Of a DNA stretch of 64,000 nucleotides, positions 33,968 to 46,008 are shown piece after piece. The notes under the pieces were generated by a model. It searched no databases. It was not told the origin of the DNA and saw only the letters and a list, made by a program, of their open reading frames with translations. A program made the translations under genes and the position numbers. Every line of letters starts with the position of its first letter. The stretch's first letter is position 1. Origin of the DNA: Diplosphaera chodatii. Taxonomy: Eukaryota; Chlorophyta; Trebouxiophyceae; Prasiolales; Stichococcaceae. The stretch lies in the NCBI GenBank assembly GCA_032358165.1, contig JAALGY010000039.1:744001-808000 (forward strand), written 5' to 3'.

Positions 33968-36900
33968 ATGGCCAGCGCGCCCAAGCTCAATCCGAAGGCC
34001 GCAGCCTTTGTGCCAACATACGGCACGGGCAGCGATCTGGTGAGGACCGTTCAACATGATGCTTATTGACTGCAGCGCCGCTGACTGTACAGTACCAGGA
34101 TCCGATGGCGGCGCCATTTTTAAAGAAGTTTTTGCCTTTGCCGCATCTGGGACAATCGTGGTACATGCTTCGGAATAGGCGAGCTGGGCTCAGGGGCTGA
34201 CGGAGCAGAAGGGCAGCAGCAACGCAGCTGGCAGTAATGGCGTTTCCAACGCTCCCGCAGCAACTGCTGGCCCGGGCACTTTAGGATGCCGTCCCACAGG
34301 GACCCCATCAAATGCCATGCCTGCGGCTCGTGCCGAGTATGCAACAGCTGCTGCCGGCAGTGGCAATGCCAATGGTGCTGCACCCGGCGGCAGCAATGGA
34401 GGTGGCACCAGCAATGGCAGCCGCCGGCCTGCCTGGGGTCGGCAGCCCAGCGGCAGGCAAGACCCTCAGGCCGCAGCCGCACCTGGGGCGGATGCGAGTC
34501 CCTTTGCAGCCGTCCCACCCTCCAGCGCTCTGCAGCATGGCCTCCCGGCCATCAGCACGCAGGCCAAGGCTGACAGCCAGCCGGCGGCTGCTGCAAAGTC
34601 GGCGGCGCCCGGCGGCCGACCGCCCACAGCCCATATCACATCCCTGAAGACGCAGCCGGTGGCTACGCACTCCCAGGTGACTTCCTATACCATCTTCACA
34701 GCAAGCGGAACACTGCTGCCCAGGTCATGTACACCTTCGTGCATCCTTGATGCCGTCAGGAATCACATCATGCAACCATCCTCAGCGCCTGTGCTTGTGC
34801 TGCAGACGCTGGCAACTGTGGCCGCCAAACTCAGCGGCGAGTCATGGATGGCGAGCCACACACGCCGCGCCATCGGCTCCGACTCAGGCGACTTGGACCT
34901 CGACTTTGATGATGTATTTGGGAAGCCCGGCAGTCGGGAGGAGGGGGGCGCACTGTCGGCAGCGCCGTCTGTCGAGGTCAGCACGGAGTCCAGGAGCATG
35001 TGGTATCTGTGGTGGCAACATGTAGATGCAACGGTGGCGGTCTTCTAGGTTGGCTGCATCAGCAGCAAGTGTGCCTTTCTTGTTGCTGCAGAAGCTGGTG
35101 TTGTGTGCAGCAGTTTCACCCACATCGTCCCTGTTGCAGACTCCATCAAGCGGAGCAGCACAGGCAGAGGCGGCGCTCCGCAGTGCGCACTCGCTGGAGG
35201 AGACGCTGGCAGACGGCGGCATGGTCGCCACCAGGTGCCACCTGTCTCTGATCGCATGCTGAAGCGCCTGCAAATCCATGCAGTCCCCTTTTTGCATCAA
35301 GTACGCCAAGTTCGATTCGGCAAGCGCGCCATTGCTGATGTCGCTGTTGTGCAGCTATGCTGAGGCGGAGGGCCCCGCAGTGGCTGCGGAGACGCCAGGC
35401 ATTGCTACTGACGCCAATGGCAGCCCGCACACCCCAGCACAGCCGGTGCGCACCACTGTCCAGATGCAGCAGGGGGTGCACTGTCTGCAGCTTATCTCGC
35501 CCACGAGCGTGCCCTTTTCCGTGGCCGCTTCGGCAGGCACAGCCAACACTGTGGCATGCCTCGTTCATTGTGTCTTTGAGTTGCTGCAGGTGCTGCTGCG
35601 GCCGGGGGATGTGCCAATGTCGCCGTCAAAGGTGTCGCCGGCAGACTTCCAGGTCCTGAAGGTGGTGGGCCAGGGCGCATTTGGCAAGGTACTTCTGACG
35701 TCTTGCATCAGTGGTGCGAGCAAGGCAACGCACACATCACATTGGCTAATGTTTTTGATGTGGTGATCAACTTATTGATGGCAAACGGTGTGCTATAATG
35801 ATCACAGGTGTTCCAGGTGCGGAAGAGGGACACAGGCCGCATCTATGCGATGAAGGTCATGCGCAAGGTGGGCCGTGTCACTCACGCAGTTCATTCGCCT
35901 GTCGAGTCTGCGCCAAGAATTCGTCTGCTGCCCCTGTAGCAGCCCATATGTGCTTGCAGTCATGCTCCGCCATGCACAAGGGACAGCATTGACTTGATGC
36001 CCCCGGATGGGAGGGGCCATGGGAGGCGCCGCCGGTTGATGTGTAGCCAGATGGTGCCACAGGATCGCATCCTGGCGCGGGACCACGGGGAGTACGTGCG
36101 GGCGGAGCGGGATGTGCTGACGTCTGTGCGCCACCCCTTCATCGTGCAGCTGCACTGGTCCTTCCAGGTGCGCACGCCGCCGAGCTCCGTGTCAAGCCTG
36201 GCTTTCGTTGGTCATATGAGCAGCTGCCGGCGCCTTCCGCTGGTCAGATCAAGGCAAACTGTCATCTCTGCGTTGCCTTGTCGCCGCCGCAGCGTTCAGG
36301 TTGGGTTCGGGTGCCAGCATGCATGTCGTGCAGCAAATGTGTTGACTCTGTCCCGGTCTGCTCATCGCAAGGGGTCTCGTGTGTGCAGACGGCGGCCAAG
36401 CTGTACCTGGTGCTCGACTTCGTCAATGGTGGCCACCTGTTCTTCAACCTGTACAGGTTCGCCTCTGGGCTCCACCCCTCACCACTGGCAGGCACCTGCA
36501 CGTCTGTGACGCGTGACATCTGGTAGCAGCTGCAAATTGAGAGCAGATGCAGCCAAACATTGGGTGTGAAGAGGGCGGCTGTCTTTGTTGTGATGAAATG
36601 CTTTGCAAACCCCGCGCGCGCCTCCGCAGGGCGGGCATCTTCGATGAGGAGCAGGCGCGGCTGTACGCCGCGGAGATTGTGGCGGCCATCGCCCACCTGC
36701 ACTCCCTGCACATTGTGCACCGCGACCTGAAGCCGGTGGGCGTCTAGCCATGTTGGGTGTCCAGCAATCTGCCGAATGCATTGGTTGTGGTGGCGTGCCC
36801 GTGTGAGCTGCTGCGCCAGGTTACCACACTATCCTTGTTACACTTAGGACACGCTTTTCATTTGCAGCACGGGGCATCATGCATCAACCATCAAGCACCA

Positions 36901-38891
36901 CAGCATGTCGGCCACAGCATGTAGAACCTAACCAACCGCTTTGCGCCTGGCTGCGCAGGAGAACGTGCTGCTGGATGCGGAGGGGCACATCCGCATCACC
37001 GACTTCGGGCTGGCCAAGGCCGGCATGCGCGACGGCGAGCGCTCCAACTCGCTGATCGGCACCATGGAGTACATGGCGCCCGAGGTCATCGCCGGCTCGG
37101 GGCACGGCAAGGTGCGGCGGCAGTTTGACAGCATGTGGCACACCTCCTAGTGTTTAGTGCTCCAACGTCGCTGATCGGCGGCATGAAGTACATTAACGCC
37201 GGAGGTCATTTCCGGCTCTGGGCACAGCAAAGTGCAGCAACAGGATCACGTGCATTGCAAGGCTAGGGTTCAGCATTGGCAGGCTGTTGCGCAGCTGACC
37301 ATTCATCAGATATCAGGAAGGATACTCCCTCCTGTCACCTGAACTTTGCAGCCTGTTCCACGGCCTTGTGTCTTTGTGGCGGGCATTCTGTAGCATACCC
37401 TGCAGCAGTTGCCTTCGAGAAGCCTCCCCGTTGTGCTGGACAGTGTTCGCATCCATATTCGGCGTGCAGAGACATGCATCACCGGTCGAACAAGTCCTGC
37501 CGCGGCCCTGCTGATGCTGTGACCTGCTTTGGTCATGGAGCCAGTGAACCCTGGTATATGTGGGCATTGCTGCATGCTCTGTGCTCACCCTGCACCATGA
37601 GCCATCCTCCACTGCCGGGCTGCTTAACTGCCAACATGTTGAGTGGCCTTCACTGCAGGCGGTGGACTGGTGGTCGGTGGGCATCCTGCTGTACGAGATG
37701 CTGTGCGGTGTGACGCCCTTCCGCCAGAAGGACAAGGCGAAACTGCGGCGCATGATCACCTGCGACAAGCTCAAGTTCACCAAGAACGCTGACGGTGCGC
37801 TGCAGTGCAGTGCACCACACGCTTGGTGATACTGCTGGGCTGATTCCCTCCGCTGTCACATTCAAAGAGATAATCACGTGGGACCATGCTTGTGCTGTCG
37901 CTGTGATAAATCATGCACCATGGGTTGTAGCCTGTGCATTGCCAAGTCATGGTGCTGCAAGTGCCAAGCTCGTTGGCTCGGCTTTTCTGCGGCTTCTTGC
38001 AATGCACAGGCTGCAGATGTCAGCTCTTTGCAAAACATCAGTAGCATCCCTAAGTGCTGCTTGATCAGCGCGCATGCTGTAGATGATGGAAACCGTTACG
38101 TCTTGCACTGTTCTTCAAATCAAGCGGCAAGCTGTTTCCTGTTGGTTGTTACCCTGGCAGGCTACCTGTCGGGCGACGCCAAGTCGCTGGTCAAGGCGCT
38201 GCTGGAGAAGGATGCGGGGCGGCGCCTGGGGTCGGGCGCCACGGGCGCCGCTGCCGTCAAGGCGCACCCCTTCTTCCGCCGCATCAACTGGCAGGCGCTC
38301 ACCGCCCGGCAGGTGTGCTCACAACCTGCAGTAGCAGTCCTCTGCGAAGATCCAAGAAGAGAGACTCGATAACGGCGCGCATGTTGTCCCCTGAGTGACG
38401 ACCGCTCCCTCAGCAGTAAGATGAGATGTGGCCCTGTTTTTGTATTGGTGCTCACGGCAGCTTGCACCAGAGGTTGATGCACGACCTCGTTGTACGATTG
38501 TGAACACAGTTCCAGGGGCTGGCCTTGACACCAGACAGCATTATCACCTGCACTGCAGATCCCCTCGCCATACTGCCCGCGCACCGACGGCATCCACTGC
38601 ACCGACAACTTCGACAAGCTGTGGACTGGTGCGCGCACCTGCAGCCCGCTCTAGCTTTCATGTGGCTGATGCATATGTGCGAGGAATTCGTCCCTCATGC
38701 CTCCGATGTGCCATACTGCAGATGCTGAGCCATTCGTGGTGCCCTGCGCAGACCGCACACCGGAGGACTCCCCAGTCGGCACGCCCATCGGCACCCCTGT
38801 GGCGGGCAACAGCTTCCGGGGCTTCACCTACGTGGCGCCCTCCTTCCTGGCCTCCCCCACCAGCTCCCCCATCCAGCCCAGCATCCTGTGA
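33968..38891 (+). CDS. S6K: Ribosomal protein S6 kinase (AGC family) with N-terminal PAM2 motif
   Basis: Fifteen exons close in phase to 676 residues: 33968-34039, 34194-34676, 34806-34976, 35140-35234, 35355-35475, 35590-35688, 35808-35867, 36063-36167, 36389-36456, 36630-36735, 36959-37111, 37659-37794, 38161-38312, 38559-38628, 38752-38891. The kinase domain starts near residue 330: GQGAFGKV loop, AMKVM lysine, HRDLKPEN, DFGLAK, then the activation segment RSNSLIGTMEYMAPE as in plant S6K. The tail has the NFDKLWT segment, TP turn-type sites and hydrophobic motif FRGFTY. Upstream, LDFDDVFGKP matches the conserved plant S6K N-terminal motif. S6K is activated by PDK1 and TOR and promotes translation. 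Residues 6-18 (KLNPKAAAFVP) match the PAM2 consensus for binding poly(A)-binding protein, unusual for an S6K. An Ala/Gly/Pro-rich linker of about 250 residues follows. Confidence 0.93.
37160..37230 (+). repeat. Degenerate copy of the S6K activation-segment exon end
   Basis: Inside S6K intron 11, this stretch repeats the last part of exon 11 (about 37040-37125: TCGCTGATCGG, then ATGGAGTACAT, GAGGTCAT, GGCTC, GGGCAC, GGCAAGGTG) with scattered substitutions and one inserted base. It is an old tandem partial exon duplication, now frameshifted and containing changes that spoil the reading frame, so it is presumably not spliced in. Confidence 0.75.
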
Positions 38892-39289
38892 GGGCAGGGC
38901 AGAGCAGCAGCCGGCTACCGTAGTTGCCAAGTGGTTGGCCAGCATCATGCACTGGCCGGCTAGACATGCCTACAGCACGATGCAGCGTAGTTTCGTTAGA
39001 GGTCAAATATAGCCCCAGAGATAGTCAGTTCAGTGTGCCTTCGTTAGTGCTGAGTTTGCGGAGGTGGAAGCACCGTGTGGTGGCACTGCTCTACCCCTCC
39101 CAAGGTGGCCAAACAATGCCCGGAACATCCCCCACCTCCGAAACGGCCAACTGCCTCGAGCGGTCGAACCAGCTAAGTCCTTGCTGCTCGCGCACCCGCA
39201 GCACTCCTGCAGATCGTCGCCAAACGCGTGAACGCCGCGCCTGCAAACAAGCTGAGAGGCAGAGTGAAGCTTCAAGGACGGCGGAAAAC
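38892..39289. promoter_or_regulatory. S6K 3' region and promoter of the next gene
   Basis: 398 bases between the S6K stop and the start of the downstream secreted-protein gene in the same direction. No distinct element was found. Confidence 0.3.
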
Positions 39290-41397
39290 ATGGCGGGTCG
39301 GATCGCCTGCACGGTCGCTGTGCTGCTGGTCGCTGTCGGCGCTGCTTCCGCCGCGACCATGCCCTTCGCATCAGCCAGCTTCCACACAGGCATGCAGTTC
39401 TGGTGACAACGCAACGGACATCATCGGGCAGACACGCAGAGTGCAATCAACCGTTTGCAGACATGACGCGGCCCATGACGACTGGCATGCCATGCACCAG
39501 ATTCCAGCCCAAAACCCACCACCTTCGCCGGCACTCGTTAAGAACGATTCTTTCTGCTGTGCAGCAATCGCCGACATGGCGAGGACAGCGCAGGCGGACA
39601 CGGACATTGGGCGCCAGCTGCAGCAGGCGGCCGCCAGCGCAGATGACGGCAGCATCTCCGCCACCCTGGGTCAGTGTGCAACTTGATGAAAACATCGCTG
39701 CAACGGCAGAAGTGACTTGACGATGTGTAGAACATGTAAATGGCGTGTTTCGCACAAGGCTGGGCGGCGCGCCTGGACGGTCTCCTGCCAGCATTGATCC
39801 ACATCATGTGACCCTCTTTCTGATCATGTGCGGACTCTGGCGCAGGCCCAATGCTGGCAGGTCTTGCGGGCACCAGCGCCGCTAGCAATGCCGCGTCCAA
39901 CACCGGCAGCTCAGCAGCAAGCGCTGTGTCGTCTGCCGTCGCCAGCCTGGGTCAGACCCTGGGCAAGCGTGTGACGACCGTCTCAGACGTGCGCACCTTA
40001 CAATGGTCACACTTGCCCATGTCGCATGTAATGAGGTCTGAGGCATTGTGGTCGTGTGCATGCTAACCTTACTGCGCCAACTGTTGTCGCAACTCACAGC
40101 CAAAATGTGTTGATGCACCAGGAGGTAGTTCTTTTCTTGAGGTCTAACGACCTGGCACTATATGACGGCGTTCGGTCTTCCTGCGCTGCAGATCCAGGTC
40201 CAGCTGCAAGAGCTGCTGTTGCAGTTCTGCTCGGCAGAGGTCTACACTCCACCAGTGAAGGTGCACATAGGCCCCTTGGCTTTGCTGAATGCCCTGCCAC
40301 GTGACTGAATGCTTGAGTCACCTTCACAGTGGCGTAAAAGTCAAATGCATGACGTGCTGTAAAAGCTCAAACTGATGTGACAAGCATGCTCTGTTGCACC
40401 AGGTGCCAGCAAAGTGGGTGGGCAGCGGGGCGACCATTACGCTGGTGCCCAAGACGTGCCTGATCTACCCAGACCAGAAGACGCTGGCCTGCTCGCCCGC
40501 CAAGCTGGTGCTCACCAAGAGCGCAGGTACGCCAATTGCTCTGCCTCGAGCCTAGTTACAGTGGGTTGCATGGCTGTAACCTTCAGATTGAGGAGATTTT
40601 AGTGGGCAAAGTTGAGACCAAATAAGCTGCAAACAGGATGGACTGCTGTGCTGTGTGCACATTGATAGCGGGTGCGCTGTATTTGTCCATGCTCAGTGCT
40701 AACTTGCGCAGGCAGCTACAATAAGGCCTACACGAGCGCCGCAAGCTGGGAGGGCAAGGAGTGCAAGATTCAGTCGCAGCTGGGCACAGGCAGCGCCCAG
40801 CTCATTGGCGGTGCCAACTACACGGTGCGCTGGAGCGTTCAACACACTTGAAGTAGCTGTTTCGCTGGTAGTGTTGTTGCTATCCGCTCTGTCACCCAAT
40901 GCTGACTGAGCAGGATTTACCATGTGTGACTGTAGGGGTGTGCAATGCACGATGATGAAGTCAACACCCCGGCAGTGACCGCCGCACTCATCCTATCTGC
41001 AGGTCGCCATCCCAGAGCCAGTCCAGCTGAAGTCGCTGTGGACGCCCATCTTCGCCAACACGCTCAAGCCCAAGACGCCGCCGGCTGGAGGCTCTGCCGC
41101 AGCATCGGTAACCACCTTCAACACTCACCCTCATTTCTGACTGCAACTCCAACATTCTGATAGGCTCCAATTCACCAGAGCCAGAATTGTAAGATTGGCC
41201 CCGTGAGGCTCAGCTCCTTGTTCTGACATACATGCTTGCTCAATACATTTGATGCTCACCTGCTGCAGGCGTCCTCGAGCTCTGGCAAGCCCCCACAAAG
41301 CCCTCAATGCCATCCAAGCCATCCAAGCCGTCCAAGCCGTCGAAGCCGTCCAAACGTATCCGGTGAAGCAGGTTTGCATGCAGATCATACATCATAA
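39290..41397 (+). CDS. Secreted protein of unknown function
   Basis: Exons 39290-39389, 39565-39669, 39846-39988, 40192-40260, 40403-40526, 40712-40824, 41003-41107 and 41269-41397 close in phase (295 residues), provided the first intron uses a GC donor. The N-terminus is a strong signal peptide (MAGRIACTVAVLLVAVGAAS). The middle is Ala/Ser-rich, then a Cys-bearing beta-rich part (KTCLIYPDQKTLACSP, WEGKECKIQ). It ends in a Ser/Pro/Arg-rich tail encoded by a 9-base repeat. The last exon is also open in another frame as SKP repeats, but that frame does not match the phase of the preceding donor. No family is recognised; a wall or periplasmic role is a guess. Confidence 0.65.
41312..41353 (+). 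repeat. 9-bp tandem repeat (tccaagccg) in the last exon
   Basis: About four and a half copies of a 9-base unit, TCCAAGCC(G/A), with one TCGAAGCCG variant. The unit is open in all three frames, giving HPSRPS-, QAVQAV- or SKPSKP-type peptides, so frame choice depends entirely on the upstream splice. Confidence 0.8.
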
Positions 41398-42542
41398 GCA
41401 GATTGCTGGCACGCTGCGCTGCCATGGCCTTGCCTGCTCACTGTTTGTGGGGAGTATAACCCCCTGCCTACAACACTTCGGGCTGTGCAAGTGCACGGTG
41501 CAAAACATGCTGCAGGTAGTTGAGGGCCCCTGAACTGCTGGCGGCGTTATGAAGCTATTCGGCTTCAACGAGTGCATCAGCAGCGCGGTGCAGGCGGTGG
41601 GTGCAACACCAGGGGCTGCAGCCTTCAAGCATAGCAGCAGATGCATGCAGCAATTGCTGGAGGACGGAGACTGGAGCATGCCTTGCGGGTGAATGCAGTG
41701 TGGCTTGGTCGAAAGCCAGCCTAGCAGGTATCAGCGTTAAACCTTGAGGAGCATGGCTTGCGGTGTTTCCTGAACAAGGAGGCAAGTTGTTGAACATGGG
41801 AAACCTACACGAAGGCCCCTCCTGTACAGCCTGAAAGAGCAAACGTCCAGCATATAATGTCAAGGGTCACGCATGTGGACAGCCGCCACATCCAGCAGGG
41901 CACAGCGCATTTGGAATGCTTCATCTCCAGCACCACAGACATCGTCTGCCTGGCCATATGCATATGACCCGCTGCTGACTCTCAGACGTCTGGGTGTGAG
42001 ACACACTGTAGTACAGTTTGTTCTGCGGGATTGGAAAGGGTTTTGTCAGACTTCAGGTGCATGCCTATATATGTAGTGAAGCAGTGCATACTGATTAACA
42101 TCTGGTGTGCAGTGCCGCAAACAGACAGCCAGCACAGAGACACACATGCAGGCACGAATCTTGAGTGGCAATATGCACCAGTCGAACATATCCTGATGAA
42201 CCTGATGCTGCAGGCCCCATGGCACCTGCCAGGTCAGGCAGCAGTCTGCCCGACACTGGCAGCAAACATGGCACAGCCCCTGCTCGATGGGCTTCCCAGA
42301 TTGTATACAGAGTCGTGTGGCATGAGGACCGCTTCTCACGCAACCGCTGTGCAAGGCGCACAGCCGCGAGCAGGGACCACATACCACACGACGAAGATTG
42401 ACGTCAACAGCGCGACAAACATGCATTGCGATACCGCTGCCTAAGGTGCCCATCAATGGCACTGCTGTGGCCGCACACCCGCTCTGAAATGGAAGAGATA
42501 CCAGAGTCCTGATGGCCGTGCGCACTCTCTCGATGCACCACA
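41398..42542. other. 3' regions of two convergent genes
   Basis: About 1.1 kb between the secreted protein stop (+) and the TPP stop (-). Only short frames occur. No RNA gene or repeat was recognised. Confidence 0.35.
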
Positions 42543-45500
42543 CTATGAGAAGCTCGCAAACTTGGCAGCAGCCGCTGCAGACGCTGCGGCGGCATGGCTG
42601 CCAAAGCCATTGCGCAAAGAATTTGGCTGCTCCTGAGGTGCGGGGCCTTCTGAGCTGCTTGGCTGCTGCTGCTGCGACAGCAGGCCATCCAGTGCTTCCG
42701 CCGATGGCGGCCGTGCAGCGATCAGCTCGCTCTTGGCAGCGCCGGTTTCGCCGTTGGCAAGGCCCACTGGCGCGTCAGACTCTGATGACTGCATCTCCCA
42801 GGAGGTGGTGATTTCCAGCAGCCGCTTGGGTGACGATGTGACTGCTTCTGTTGAGGACTCGCCGGTTGCGGTGGCTGAGCCCGCACCGTCTGGCATCGCA
42901 AACCTTGAGACTGACGCCGCCTCCGGCACCGAGCTGAGGTGCACCTCGCCAGGCCCCATTTGCGGGACCCCGGCTGCGGCCGCTGACTCTGCAGACTCTG
43001 TGGCGGCGATGCCAGACGCACTGGCGGCTTCTGCATCCAGCTTCCAGCCTGCACAGCAGACGAGGCGCACGGTGCATGTTAGTCAGGGCTTTGCATCGTG
43101 TGCAGCAGCCAGCATGCAGTATACTCTGCATTGCACCCGCCCCTGGATGAGCATGAGCACAGTGGTAAAGCACCAACTAGTGTGCCAGGCTGTAAGCCTG
43201 CATGGCATATAACGCTAGGTTGTGCGATGCTTCAAGAGAGGTGAAGGCCTTCCAAGTTGCCCAAGTCGGCGAGCACCGTTGCAGGAGCGGGCGGCGTGCC
43301 AGGCGTTGGCGGGGGTGAGGCCCCACGCCACCAGCCGCTGCAGGAAGGTCATCACCTCCGCAGGGTCCCGCAGCGTATACCGCGCATCCGTGGGCTTCGC
43401 CTGCAGCGCCACGGTCAGATGGGTCGCTCAACACAATCTGCAGCCGCTGTGTCGGTCTCAAAGCCGCAACATAATTGTAATTGTGACCTCAGTGCAACAC
43501 AGTGGGCAGAGCAGTTTGACACCCGCGTGAAGCTCGATGTGCTGGACGACTGCACCGCTCAATCGCGTGACTGGGTTGCATATCCCAGGGTTACACAGCA
43601 GTGCATGGGCCTCACCCGGGAGGACACCAGGATGCCGAAGCCCTGCTGCCGCTTGGACAGCAGCCGAAAAGCATCCTCATCGGTTCTGCACACAGCCACG
43701 GCAGCCACGGCGTCGCAATGAATGTGATGCTAACGATATTATTCGCTCTGTGATAATTGCTGACATGAGACGTGCAGCGAGCTGTTCACTCTGTCACGAC
43801 CCTCACCTCCACACGCCGAAGCCAGGTGCAGTGAAAGCACGCTCACTGAGTGATTCCATGAGCAGCTAACCAAGCGCACCTGTCATCGCCAATGTAGATG
43901 GGCAGCACATCCTCTGCGCCGTCCAGGCCCAGCGCCCCCAGCAGGTGCGCGAGAGCATGGCCCTTGTCCCACTCCACCTGCAAAGCAGGAGCCATGAGAG
44001 GGCTCACCGTCACAGCAAGGAACACAGCCAAACAGCACTGCAGCGAGACAGGCGCTGCTTATTTGCAGAAGCAACTGCGAGCTGGATTCATCAATGCGTG
44101 TGTGCAGACAGCTTGATACATTGAAGGACTCGACTTCTCTCTCACATGCTGAACACTCTCAGGGGAGATGGTGACAATAAGACGGGCAACCCAGCCAGGG
44201 GCATGTCCACGATCTTCGCAAAGTAGCGAGAACTTTTGCTCTGCCAACACACCTGATGTCGAAGTTTTCATGTGAGCTGGTAAGCTCAACAAGAAGGGGG
44301 TTGAGCGTACCTCTGGGCGGAGCTCCAGCACTTTGCGCCCGCGCGTCAGCCGCAGCTCCGGCTGCTCTGCGAGGGTCGCCTGCACCGCGGCCTGGACGTC
44401 CTCCCATGCTGACTCCGCGCAGTTGCGGAAGTGCACGCTGCAGGAGGCATGTCAGCGATCACCTTGTGCATCTCTTGGTTCAGCAACCACTGTTCGACAT
44501 GCAGAGTGGCCTGCAAAAGATCCTGAGTGTGACTCTGTTGCTGTAAATGTGCATGTTGTCGTGGGCATAGCTAGAAACATGCCTGCACATTTCAGTCTCT
44601 GGATGGCAGCCGCGGTGCGGAGCGGTCAGATACACTTGCCATCACGATCAGGGCAACTTGCCCAAACAGAGAATCTGCATTCATCTATGCATAAGTCAAG
44701 GAGCCGACGCGTACTGACCGCGCAGTCTTTGGCACACCTGACACAGAACTTGTTGTTTTCCACGGAGGCGCCCGGAATGCTCCGTATCCGCTCCTCGAGC
44801 ACCTGGCACACCTCCTGCATGACCGGCTCAAAGCGCGCCGCCGGCTGGAAGGCCAGCTCCTCGCTGGACGCCCGCTGCACCTGCAATAAAGCTGGTCGCT
44901 CAGCAAGAGGTGGTGATGGTGAATGCCCCTGTGGACTCCACCACCTGTCACAGAAGGCTCCGAAAGAGAGACTACTTCAGCCTTGCGGCCAGCTTGCATG
45001 ATGTCTGTGCATGTGGCATGCCATGAGCTTGGCGATACATGCTGGCACCTGGGGCCCCACGATGTCCATGCCGTGGCTGCCGGCGTAGAACAGCTCGCGC
45101 AGCTGCACGAAGTTCTGCACCTTCTCACGGCCGCGGCCGCTGACGATGGCCGCCGGGAACAGCAGTGCCAGGGTGCGCACCACTGCTCGCATCTGCACAT
45201 GAACATTGGTTGTCATAATCAAACCGTCTCTTTACATCGAAGCCTGTTGCAGTGCCTGGAATCGTGTCACGATCTTTGGGCAGCAGCCTATGGACCGAGT
45301 CCCTTGCTGGTGCCACAACATGAGTGGCACACAATGCATGCTGCGCACACCTGATCTGACATGTATGCCCTGTCTGGGTCCTTCACGATGGGCGTCAGGG
45401 TCCCTGCGGATGCGGCAGCGTGTCAGCAGGAGGCATGTATGCACTTGCATGTATGCACCTGCCGCAGCACTGACACCAGCACAGCGGAGCAGCACAACAC

Positions 45501-46008
45501 ACCGTCATAGTCCAGAAACACTGCTATGCGCTTATCCCGTGCGAGCGCAGCGAAGCTGTCAAAGTGTTCCAAGACGCAAGGGTACTGGGCCTGCAGGCAG
45601 GTCCGAGCCATGAGCGGACTGCACTATTGGTACGGTTCCCAGCAGTTGCAGCAAGAGACACGCTGCAGCATGCTGATACATAGCTTGCTCAACCCATGAA
45701 CCCTCAGCCAGACCCAGCGAGACTGCTAAGATCCCAATCTAGCACAATGGCATGGACTCCACAGACATGTTCGCCCCACTCTCACCTTCCAGCGCCGAAA
45801 CTCGGCTTCACTAGGGTCCTGCACCGAGGGCGCTGGCGGCGGCCTGCCATGCTGTGACTGTGGGTGGTGCGGCTGCTGCGGCTGGCTCTGCTGCTGCTGC
45901 TGCTGCTGTCCGAAGGCGCCAAACCCCGGCGTGCTCACCAGCTTCGCCCGCAGCGCCTCCACGGCCTCTTGCGACAGCTCGAACGACACCCGATCTGACA
46001 CCAGCGGC
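42543..46008 (-). CDS. TPP: Trehalose-6-phosphate phosphatase with long C-terminal extension (start unresolved)
   Basis: Exons right to left: 45786-46008, 45503-45590, 45351-45403, 45049-45192, 44738-44880, 44311-44437, 43880-43977, 43616-43685, 43277-43400, 42543-43048, all in closed phase (about 524 residues). HAD-family motif I is FLDYDGTLTPI. The further plant TPP signatures are [27 protein letters not shown], the catalytic Lys region [18 protein letters not shown] and [13 protein letters not shown] removes phosphate from trehalose-6-phosphate. The N-terminal part carries a Gln-rich stretch (FGQQQQQQQ). The last exon adds about 168 residues of acidic Ser/Ala-rich sequence not seen in ordinary TPPs. 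The first coding exon must lie upstream of 46008, perhaps ending at the GTGCGC donor near 46345; the candidate frames disagree. Confidence 0.9.
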
